10,668 bases of DNA from Flavobacteriales bacterium UBA1958. Lineage in GTDB: Bacteria; Bacteroidota; Bacteroidia; Flavobacteriales_D; Sanyastnellaceae. The translations under genes and the position numbers were made by a program. Within the stretch, counting starts at the first letter, position 1. Every line of letters begins with the position of its first letter. Location: assembly GCA_002336675.1 (NCBI GenBank), contig DDEI01000019.1, forward strand, positions 1 to 10,668. The letters run 5' to 3'. Positions 1 through 7,454 of this stretch are shown here, in pieces. The notes under the pieces are model-generated. The model was not told where the DNA came from, ran no database searches, and saw only the letters and a program-made list of their open reading frames with translations.

Positions 1-397
1 TATTATAGAGAATAAGTTCACAAATTTTGGTACGGACAGCCGCTTTAGACGCCACCTCTATTTGATTCTTGGTAAATCCATCCCAGTAAATGACAACCTT
101 TTTTTCAAACCCTCCGTAAATATTAGACATATAAGGAACTCCCCTTTAGCGGCAGATGTAAACCTCTTGTTTGATTTGAATGATTTGTTTGAGTTTGGGA
201 TGTCTTTCAGAGGAGGGCATGGAGTCTCTGGGCTGGTTAAGATCGCTATTTTGAAATATTTAACTGTAGGCTATTCCTATGATAGAACAATAAACAAACT
301 TAGAGTGGGAGGGGCTAACTCTCATGAGATTATGCTAGGAATTCAAGCCTGCCCAAGGGGAGAGAAAAAAGGGATTAAATGTAGCGCATACGAGTAG
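1..397 (+). CDS. PorP/SprF-like T9SS-associated membrane protein, 3' part only
   Basis: The reading frame is open from the left edge (first full codon at 2) to the TAG at 395-397, so only the last 131 or so residues are present. An internal TTG at 62 is not a believable start because family-like sequence continues upstream of it. Several elements match the C-terminal half of PorP/SprF proteins, which are outer-membrane beta-strand proteins linked to the type IX secretion system: FFKPSV, SPLAADVNLLF, a LFEFGMSFRGGHGV strand pair, LTVGYSYDRT and the near-terminal SHEIMLG. In this family a PorP/SprF usually partners a large secreted adhesin encoded next to it. After SHEIMLGI there is an extra tail of about 17 residues with two cysteines and several basic residues (CPRGEKKGIKC). 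The adhesin gene starts 38 bp downstream. Family assignment is good; the exact role is inferred. Confidence 0.85.
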   Translation, partial: IIENKFTNFGTDSRFRRHLYLILGKSIPVNDNLFFKPSVNIRHIRNSPLAADVNLLFDLNDLFEFGMSFRGGHGVSGLVKIAILKYLTVGYSYDRTINKLRVGGANSHEIMLGIQACPRGEKKGIKCSAYE

Positions 398-435
398 AAA
401 ACAATTTTTATTATTTATAAACTAACTGAATTAAA

Positions 436-3400
436 GTGACTAATTATACCACCCCATCTTTAACGGCTTCAGTAAAGTCCCTGGTTTTCATTCTGAGTAT
501 ACTCGGAACGAGCACTTTCGCTTATAATCAGCAGATTCAATTGAATCTTTCTTCAGGAGAGACTCAAACGCTAGAGCTGAGTCAGGTTAATGGAATGAAG
601 ATTACTGGTGACGGCACCCTTCAATTGGTCTGTGGCTCTCAAGGAATTCAAATAACAGAATCCTTAGTTTTAGGAAGCCAAGTAAAATTAGTTTGCGATG
701 AAACAATCCATTTAGTTGGGTCAGGAATTCTTCAAGCTTCTCGTCTTCATTCTAATATCTCCATTCAAGGAGATTGGGAACTAATCTCTGACTTAACCTT
801 GAAACCAGAGAAAGAAGCACATTTCCACAATACTGAGATCAATTTAGGCAGCTCCAGTGTAATATCAGATCACTTAATCTTTTCTGGAGTGAATTTGATA
901 CACGCTAATGGAGGGGTTATAGTGGCGAATAAGTCTTTTTTATCGAATGAACAACTAGAGGTTGAGTCAGCTCAAGCGGAGGTGATATTTATTCCTGAAT
1001 TAGCTGAATTTAATGGGGCCACAAACCTTCCTGTGCATTTTTTTTCGACAGCAGTGAACACTTGTGGTGATCCTGAATTTGAGATTACTGTAGAGGTTAC
1101 TTCCGATTATAATGGCGAAGATATAAGCTGTAATGGCGCTGACGATGCAGAAGTTCAGTGTGTTGTAACTGGAGGTGTTGGGCCATTTGTCTATGAGTGG
1201 TTTGGAGTTCCTGGCGGAAATACTGCAGGGGAGACATACTCTGGACTGGGAGCTGGAACCTATACCGTATTGGTTACCGATCAAGGACAAGATGTCTTTT
1301 GTGTAGAAAATGTTGAAATAGCAGAACCACCAGCCTTGGCTATTTTCACATTAAATTTAACGATGCCTTCGTGTGTTGCTCTTTGCAACGGGAGTACAAA
1401 TCCTATTATGCTTGGAGGAACAGGACTATATTCGTTTGAATATTCTAACGGCGGAACTGATCAGGAAAATATTAACCTTTGTGCTGGGGTGAATACCCTT
1501 CTGATTTCTGACGTAAATAACTGTCAATTAGACACGACTTTTATAATAGAAGAGGACTTCATAGACATAAACTTAATATATCCAGATTCATTATGTTTTG
1601 GTGATAATTCTGGAATCGCCTCTGTGTCGCCTACCGGCGGCGGCGGCGGTCCTTATGATATATTGTGGTCGAACAGCGAGGTAACGAATTCGATTTCTAA
1701 TTTGTCTGAAGGAATTTATTCAGTGGAAATTCTTTATGCAGACGACTGTTCGATAGATAGTATGTTTACTGTGTTTGGGCTAGAGGAGTTAATAGTAACT
1801 ATCGATGAGCTTGAAAACCCGGTATGTGTTGATGACACCAATGGAATTATCAGCGTTTCTATTTCTGGAGGTGCGCCCGAGTATACTTTAAGTTGGGTTA
1901 AAGATGGATTACCATTTTCTATAGAAGAAGATTTGAGTGATCTAGGTGTAGGGTTTTACGAGCTTTCAGTTACAGATGATTTCGGCTGCACAGGATCACT
2001 TTCATTGAATTTAGAGCTTCAAGGAGAAATTATAGTAGAGTCCACTCTAGTAGAAATAGATTGTTTTGAAAATTGTAATGCTAGTATAATTGCAACTATT
2101 ATTGAACCTCAGGAGCCAATTACATTCACTTGGAGTGATGAAAATGGCATTATTTCGAATGCTAATTTTATTGAAAATATTTGCTCGGGGACTTATGATT
2201 TACTAACTACGAACGGCCCCGGGTGTGAGTACAGCGAGACATTTATTATAGACGAGCCAGAAGAAATTGAGATTATAGAAGACATTACCGATGTTTCTTG
2301 TAACGGGCTATCAGAAGGATCTATTCTTCTCATGGTGAGTGGGGGGAGCGCGCCTTATTCCACGAGCCCACCAAGCACAGAGGTAAGCCCTGGCGAGTTT
2401 CTTTTAGACAACCTTATCGCGGGAAGTTATTCGGTAGACGTAATAGATGATGCAGGGTGTGTGATTTCTGTGCCTTTTGATGTGACGGAGCCTGAGCCTT
2501 TAGAAGTAGCCTTTAGTTTTGAGGACCCTATTTGTTTTGGGCTACCATCAGGAAGCATAACCCTTGTTGTTTCTGGCGGGTCTACACCTTACTCTATCGA
2601 ATGGATGGAGCTGGGAGTATTTGACGAGCTAAGCCAATCAGATTTACCTCCTGGAGATTACAACATTCTAATTACAGACACCAACGGTTGTACAGAGTCG
2701 TTAACGGTGACTTTAGAGGGCCCTTTAGAAATAACTGTGGAAGAAACAATCAACCCTATTCTTTGTAATGGCGATAGCACGGGGTCTATAGAGTTAGAGG
2801 TTTCTAATCCAATAGGGGACTTAAATGTTTTATGGATTGGTGATGTGACAAATCCTACTGATTTAAATCAATTTGATTTACAGGCAGGGGAGTATGAAGT
2901 GTCTGTGATCGACGAGAATGGGTGTGAGTATAATGGTGCTTATGAGATTCTGGAGTCTCTAGAACTGGAAGTTACTGAAAATATAATCAACCCGTTATGT
3001 TTTGGTGAGCAGGGAGAGATTTCGATAGAAATTACCGGAGGGCAAGAGCCTTATGATGTTTCATGGGCTGAAATAGAAGCGCCTAATCAGCAAACTATTA
3101 TGGACTTAACTACAGGAATATATACGGTAACAGTTTTAGATCAAAACCTTTGTGAGGTCACGGCGTCTTATGAAATCATTCCTTTAGATGAAATCGTGTT
3201 TACGGTAGAAGTTACTCAGCCGGATTGTATATTACCATCTGGGACTTTGGAAATAGTTAACATTACAGGAGGGAACACGCCTTCCGGGGGGTTAAATGAG
3301 TATACTATAGATTGGACAGGGATAAGCGCTCAAGGGCAGACTTTGGCTTCCAATTTGAATCCAGGAGAATATGCGATTATTATTTCTGATGATAATGATT

Positions 3401-6400
3401 GTGAAGTAACAGAGTTTTTCATAATCGACGAACCGGACCTAATAGGGGTAACAGAAACTGTTCTACCTATTTTTTGTTTTGGAGGAAATGAAGGCTCTAT
3501 TGAACTGGAAGTCTTTGGAGCAACAGAGCCTCTAGATGTAGTTTGGACAGGAGACGTGGGCAATAACTCTGACTTAAATCAATTCAATTTGAGCGCCGGG
3601 AGTTACTCGCTGGACATTGTAGACGGAGCAGGATGTAATTTTAGCGCTATTTACGAAGTAACAGAAGCAGAAGAAATAGAAATCACAGAATTAATCATCC
3701 AACCAGGATGTGAAGGAACACTTGGAAGTATAGAAATAACAGGGCTTACAGGGGGAACGAGCCTATATAGCTTTATATGGTTAGAAGTAGAAGCTCCGGA
3801 TCAAAATCTAATTGAGAACTTAGAATCAGGAGACTATACAATTCAAGTAACAGATACCGCTAACTGCACCATAGAAGAAATTTATACGATAACAGAACCA
3901 TCGGTTTTAGAGGTTTCTATTGAGGTAACAGCTGTTCTTTGTAATGAAGCAAACACAGGAAGCCTGTCTGTCAATATAGATTCTGATAATCCGATCGAAG
4001 ACATTTCGTGGTTTGATGATGGAGTTCTTCTAACAGACGGTTTAATTACTACTATAGAAAATCTTTCTTCAGGAACTTACTCAGTAGAAATAACCGATGA
4101 CCAAGAGTGCAGTGTTTCTCAAACTATTCTTATCTCAGAACCACAAACCCCTTTAATAAATGCGGACGTAAGCGGAGTAAATTGCTTAGGTGACTCTAAC
4201 GGCTCTATATTAGTTACTGTAACCAGTGGGGCAGAGCCATACACTTTAACTTGGTCTGGTCCATTAGAGATAGCGAATAACCAATATAACCCCACGACTC
4301 TCATAGCGGGAGACTATGTAGCCTCTGTTACTGATTCTGAAGGATGTATTGTATTTCAAGAATTTTCAGTTCTTTCTCCAGATTCACTTAGCATAAATGA
4401 AACGATTACCAATGTGAGCTGTTTCGGAAATGGAGATGGAGTAATAGTGTTAGAGCTAATAGGGGGAACAGAGCCTTTCACGATAGACTGGATAGATTCT
4501 GATGACGATTTAGACACCCTTACAGACCTTTTCCCTGGTGAATATAGCGTAATGATTACAGACGATAATGGCTGTCAACTAATAGAGACTTATGAAGTGG
4601 AGTCTGCAAACCAATTAGTTGAAGGAATAGAAATCACTAATATTTGTTTTGGGGAACCAGGCACAGGTGCGATAGAAATTATGGTTGCAGGAGAAGCGTC
4701 GTCTTATAGCATCAGCTGGACAGGAAACGGACTGGTCTCTGATGAACCGTCATTAACTGATTTAAATGAGGGCTGCTATGTTTTAGAAGTACTAGATAAT
4801 AATAATTGTTTATATACAGAGGAGGTTTGCATTGCTTCTTTGGATGAAATTATTTTAAATACTTCGGCTACAGGCAATGTATGTTTTACTGATGAGCAAG
4901 GTCAAATAGAACTTGAAGTCTCAGGAGGAGCCCCAGGATATAGTATAGAATGGCTGAATAGTGACGCTGAATTTGTTTCAGATCAAGTTATGGTTACAGA
5001 ATTAGCTGCTGGAGTTTATACCGTAAATATCAATGACAATAATGGCTGCACAGCTTCCGCTAACGCTTCTATCACGTCCAATCCTGAATTATTCGCAGAG
5101 ATTTCTGAAACACCTATAGTTTGTTTTGGGGACGAAAACGGAGCCTTAGATGTAACATACTCTGGTGGAGTGGGTGCGCTAACCCTAACCTGGACAGGAC
5201 CAAATGGATTTGTTTCAGAAGAAGATCAAAATTCAAATTTAGATAACGGTGATTACTGTTATGAGGTTGTGGATTTCGTTGGTTGTGTTATATCAGATTG
5301 CTATGCGTTAAATGATCCAGATCCATTAAATCTTGGGCAAACAGTCAATAATATTAACTGTTTCGGTGCCAACGAAGGAGAAGTGCTATTAGAGGTTTCA
5401 GGCGGATATGCACCCTACACAACTTTCTGGACATTAAACGGGGATCCATTTAGCACAGACGAAGATATTTCAGACTTAGCTGTAGGGGAGTATACCCTTG
5501 CTCTTTCAGACATGATGGGATGTTTAATAACCGATACTTTGACTGTTACAGAGCTTACGCAGTTGACGGTTAATTTTGATAATATAGTTGGGGCATCCTG
5601 TGCTTCTAGTTTAGATGGCGCATTTGAGATAACTGTTTCAGGTGGAATGTTAGACTATAGTTATTCATGGGTTTTAAACGGCACAGAAGAGTCAACAGAA
5701 GAAGATCCTTCAGAATTAAATGAGGGGGATTATCAGCTTACAGTAACAGACGGAAACGATTGTTCAACAGAAATAGCTTCTGTTATAATACCTGTAATAG
5801 GAACTGTAGAAATAATAGTTCCAGATAACATCTCATGGTGCTTTACAGAGGATTTACAGCTAATAGAGGCGATATCTTCAGAAGCGCAAAGCATTGAATG
5901 GACATCTCCTCCTAGCCTAGATATTTTATCTACTACTAGCTCTGTTTTTTTCCAAGAAGAGCCCGGTGTTTATGAGCTAGTTATCACAGGAACAGATGGG
6001 CCATGTGCAGTATCTAGCACTATTGAGATTACTATTTATGAGGCTCCTGCTGCAGACGCTGGCGAAGACCAAGAGGCTGAATTATTAGATGAGGTTATAC
6101 TAGGAGGAAACCCTACCACAGAAGACTTTAATACAGTGGTTTGGACCCCTTCTGAATTATTAAATGAAAGTAGTTTGTTTAACCCGTCGTACTTATTAGT
6201 AAATAGTATTCAAACTTTCGTGTTAACCGTTACTAGCCCAGAGGGTTGTGTGAGTGAAGATTCTACTCAAGTGATTCTAAACCCAGAGATCGATATCCAC
6301 TCAGGATTTACTCCTAATTCAGATAATATTAATGACGTTTGGGTAATAGGAAATCTCCAAAACTATCCTTCTATTGAAGTTTGGGTTTATAATAGATGGG

Positions 6401-6555
6401 GAGAAGAGTTGTTTTATTCACAAGGATACAACCAACCGTGGGACGGAACGTATAATGGTAACAGCCTCCCTATAGGAACATACTATTATGTAATTGACTT
6501 TAATAAACCAGGCTTTCAATTAAGTGCTGACGGACCTGTAACAATACTTAGATAA
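436..6555 (+). CDS. Giant SprB-repeat adhesin with T9SS type B C-terminal domain
   Basis: A 2039-residue secreted surface protein. The start is GTG at 436: an in-frame TGA at 427-429 blocks anything upstream, and the first in-frame ATG is residue 54, past the signal peptide. Residues 1-29 form a signal peptide (one Lys, hydrophobic core LVFILSIL, likely cleavage after STFA). Residues 30-214 are a beta-rich module of short alternating strands without SprB features. Residues 215-1791 are 20 SprB-like repeats. Residues 1792-1949 look like two Ig/PKD-like segments, the second starting ADAGEDQ. Residues 1950-2039 are the gliding-motility-associated C-terminal domain (FTPNSDNINDVW, YNRWGEELF, WDGTYNGNSLPIGTYYYV). 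By analogy with SprB the protein should be exported by Sec, cross the outer membrane by the T9SS and serve in adhesion or gliding. It overlaps the next gene, a PorP/SprF, by one base. Lys and Arg are almost absent after residue 166. Family is sure; the ligand is unknown, and nothing here proves gliding. Confidence 0.93.
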   Translation: MTNYTTPSLTASVKSLVFILSILGTSTFAYNQQIQLNLSSGETQTLELSQVNGMKITGDGTLQLVCGSQGIQITESLVLGSQVKLVCDETIHLVGSGILQASRLHSNISIQGDWELISDLTLKPEKEAHFHNTEINLGSSSVISDHLIFSGVNLIHANGGVIVANKSFLSNEQLEVESAQAEVIFIPELAEFNGATNLPVHFFSTAVNTCGDPEFEITVEVTSDYNGEDISCNGADDAEVQCVVTGGVGPFVYEWFGVPGGNTAGETYSGLGAGTYTVLVTDQGQDVFCVENVEIAEPPALAIFTLNLTMPSCVALCNGSTNPIMLGGTGLYSFEYSNGGTDQENINLCAGVNTLLISDVNNCQLDTTFIIEEDFIDINLIYPDSLCFGDNSGIASVSPTGGGGGPYDILWSNSEVTNSISNLSEGIYSVEILYADDCSIDSMFTVFGLEELIVTIDELENPVCVDDTNGIISVSISGGAPEYTLSWVKDGLPFSIEEDLSDLGVGFYELSVTDDFGCTGSLSLNLELQGEIIVESTLVEIDCFENCNASIIATIIEPQEPITFTWSDENGIISNANFIENICSGTYDLLTTNGPGCEYSETFIIDEPEEIEIIEDITDVSCNGLSEGSILLMVSGGSAPYSTSPPSTEVSPGEFLLDNLIAGSYSVDVIDDAGCVISVPFDVTEPEPLEVAFSFEDPICFGLPSGSITLVVSGGSTPYSIEWMELGVFDELSQSDLPPGDYNILITDTNGCTESLTVTLEGPLEITVEETINPILCNGDSTGSIELEVSNPIGDLNVLWIGDVTNPTDLNQFDLQAGEYEVSVIDENGCEYNGAYEILESLELEVTENIINPLCFGEQGEISIEITGGQEPYDVSWAEIEAPNQQTIMDLTTGIYTVTVLDQNLCEVTASYEIIPLDEIVFTVEVTQPDCILPSGTLEIVNITGGNTPSGGLNEYTIDWTGISAQGQTLASNLNPGEYAIIISDDNDCEVTEFFIIDEPDLIGVTETVLPIFCFGGNEGSIELEVFGATEPLDVVWTGDVGNNSDLNQFNLSAGSYSLDIVDGAGCNFSAIYEVTEAEEIEITELIIQPGCEGTLGSIEITGLTGGTSLYSFIWLEVEAPDQNLIENLESGDYTIQVTDTANCTIEEIYTITEPSVLEVSIEVTAVLCNEANTGSLSVNIDSDNPIEDISWFDDGVLLTDGLITTIENLSSGTYSVEITDDQECSVSQTILISEPQTPLINADVSGVNCLGDSNGSILVTVTSGAEPYTLTWSGPLEIANNQYNPTTLIAGDYVASVTDSEGCIVFQEFSVLSPDSLSINETITNVSCFGNGDGVIVLELIGGTEPFTIDWIDSDDDLDTLTDLFPGEYSVMITDDNGCQLIETYEVESANQLVEGIEITNICFGEPGTGAIEIMVAGEASSYSISWTGNGLVSDEPSLTDLNEGCYVLEVLDNNNCLYTEEVCIASLDEIILNTSATGNVCFTDEQGQIELEVSGGAPGYSIEWLNSDAEFVSDQVMVTELAAGVYTVNINDNNGCTASANASITSNPELFAEISETPIVCFGDENGALDVTYSGGVGALTLTWTGPNGFVSEEDQNSNLDNGDYCYEVVDFVGCVISDCYALNDPDPLNLGQTVNNINCFGANEGEVLLEVSGGYAPYTTFWTLNGDPFSTDEDISDLAVGEYTLALSDMMGCLITDTLTVTELTQLTVNFDNIVGASCASSLDGAFEITVSGGMLDYSYSWVLNGTEESTEEDPSELNEGDYQLTVTDGNDCSTEIASVIIPVIGTVEIIVPDNISWCFTEDLQLIEAISSEAQSIEWTSPPSLDILSTTSSVFFQEEPGVYELVITGTDGPCAVSSTIEITIYEAPAADAGEDQEAELLDEVILGGNPTTEDFNTVVWTPSELLNESSLFNPSYLLVNSIQTFVLTVTSPEGCVSEDSTQVILNPEIDIHSGFTPNSDNINDVWVIGNLQNYPSIEVWVYNRWGEELFYSQGYNQPWDGTYNGNSLPIGTYYYVIDFNKPGFQLSADGPVTILR
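1078..5808 (+). repeat. Twenty tandem SprB-like protein repeats (about 79 residues each)
   Basis: Residues 215-1791 of the adhesin divide into 20 units of 74-87 residues with no gaps. First residues are 215, 302, 376, 453, 533, 612, 690, 765, 845, 921, 1004, 1082, 1159, 1240, 1319, 1395, 1473, 1553, 1632 and 1711. The shared pattern is CFG-x-x-x-G-S-I-x-L-x-V-S-G-G-x-x-P-Y near the start, a Trp about 20 residues after the Cys, then L-x-x-G-x-Y-x-V, D-x-x-G-C, and a closing E-P-x-L/I. Nearly every unit has a Cys pair about 45-55 residues apart, which suggests one disulfide per unit outside the cytoplasm. Units 2, 5, 16 and 18 carry four cysteines. The copies have diverged strongly at DNA level, so this is an old array rather than a recent slippage product. 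Unit boundaries may be off by a few residues. Confidence 0.9.
6283..6552 (+). other. Type B T9SS sorting domain (gliding-motility-associated C-terminus)
   Basis: This covers residues 1950-2039 of the adhesin. The succession FTPNSDNINDVW, NYPSIEVWVYNRWG, a WDGTYNG turn, LPIGTYYYVIDF and a terminal VTILR is characteristic of the CHU_C-type domain found at the C-terminus of SprB-like T9SS substrates. In studied members this type B signal is recognised by the T9SS and depends on a matching PorP/SprF protein, unlike the short type A domain. The last two arginines of the protein lie here, in contrast to the acidic repeats before it. Role is inferred from family. Confidence 0.9.
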
Positions 6556-7445
6556 TGAAGAAATTAACCTTTATAATCAGCTTTGTAGCTGTTTTTGTTT
6601 TTGAGTCGTTGGCCCAGCAATTACCTCAAATTACTCAGTTTATGCTTAATAATTATGCGATTAATACGGCCTTTGCAGGAAAAGAATCTGCTATAGAAGC
6701 TAGGATATTAAACCGCGATCAGTGGACAGGAATTACAGATGCGCCTAGAACATTTAATCTTTCTGTGCAGGGAATGACTAAGAACCCGAAAATAGGGATA
6801 GGGGGCATTATTTTTTCTGATAACGCAGGGCCTACAAGAAGAATGGGATTAAACCTGAGTTATGCCTACCATTTAAATCTAACCGATAAATGGAAGCTAG
6901 GACTTTCTGTAGCAGGAGGAGCGTTGCAATTTTCCATAGACGGCACCCGAATCGACTTAGATCAAGCAGATGACCCAGCGTTGTTTTCGGAAAAAAGAAC
7001 ACAACTCGTTTTTGACGCAAGTTTTTCAGCGCTTGTATATAGAGAAAACTTTTATTTAGGTGTTACTCTGCCACAATTATTGCAGAACAATCTAGATCTT
7101 TATGATGGCATAGCCGAGGTAGGCAATAAGTTAGAGGACCACTATTATATTATCACAGGATATAAGCATGAGTTTTCAGATAAATGGGCTGTAGAACCCG
7201 CTATTTTAACTAAGTATGTCAGCCCATCACCTTTAAAAACAGACCTCAGTCTTAGAGTAATTTATGAGTCTAAAATATGGATAGGAGGTATGTATAGAAC
7301 GAATGATGCGATAGCGATGTTCGCGGGGTATAATTACAACGACCAAATATCTATAGGTTATGCCTACGACATTACCACTTCTAGCATAAAATCTTTCAGT
7401 GACAGTACTCACGAGTTAACATTAGCGTTTAAGGTATTTAATTAA
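6555..7445 (+). CDS. PorP/SprF family T9SS membrane protein, likely adhesin partner
   Basis: A complete 296-residue member of the PorP/SprF family. The ATG shares its A with the adhesin TAA (TAATG), which favours translational coupling and one transcript. Residues 1-20 are a signal peptide (MKK, hydrophobic core, cleavage after ESLA). The family's N-terminal signature follows at 28-42 as QFMLNNYAINTAFAG, where many members have NPAxAG. Later landmarks are RDQWTGI with APRTFNLSV, GGIIFSDNAGPTRRMG, SYAYHL, the C-terminal strand IGYAYD and the near-terminal HELTLAF. Alternating beta strands fit an outer-membrane barrel. SprF, the studied relative, is needed for surface delivery of SprB, so this protein is the probable dedicated partner of the adhesin upstream. 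The pairing is inferred from gene order and the type B domain. It ends directly before a decayed YjbR-type gene. Confidence 0.92.
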   Translation: MKKLTFIISFVAVFVFESLAQQLPQITQFMLNNYAINTAFAGKESAIEARILNRDQWTGITDAPRTFNLSVQGMTKNPKIGIGGIIFSDNAGPTRRMGLNLSYAYHLNLTDKWKLGLSVAGGALQFSIDGTRIDLDQADDPALFSEKRTQLVFDASFSALVYRENFYLGVTLPQLLQNNLDLYDGIAEVGNKLEDHYYIITGYKHEFSDKWAVEPAILTKYVSPSPLKTDLSLRVIYESKIWIGGMYRTNDAIAMFAGYNYNDQISIGYAYDITTSSIKSFSDSTHELTLAFKVFN

Positions 7446-7454
7446 ACTTTTTTT
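7427..7454 (+). terminator. Possible weak intrinsic terminator after the porP/sprF-like gene
   Basis: GTTTAA (7427-7432) can pair with TTAAAC (7442-7447) around a 9-base loop, and seven T follow at 7448-7454. The position right at the end of the gene is as expected for an operon end. The stem has only one G-C pair, so it may be too weak to act. The T run lies where the start codon of the following pseudogene would be expected. Confidence 0.3.

Noticed and set aside
398..435. Promoter for the adhesin gene in the 38-base gap
   Set aside because: The gap is AT-rich but has no TAnnTTTG box. Co-transcription with the upstream PorP/SprF-like gene is more likely.
1000..1290. Open frame of 96 codons on the - strand inside the adhesin gene
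   Set aside because: It lies wholly antisense to clear repeat-coding sequence and its protein resembles no family I recognise. The same applies to the - strand frames at 3330-3563 and 4119-4304.
1078..5808. CRISPR or satellite-like DNA array
   Set aside because: The periodicity is at protein level only. The open frame is continuous and the units differ strongly in DNA sequence and length, as in SprB-repeat proteins.
6832..7020. Open frame of 62 codons on the - strand inside the second PorP/SprF-like gene
   Set aside because: It is antisense to conserved PorP/SprF sequence, with no start context and no family features.
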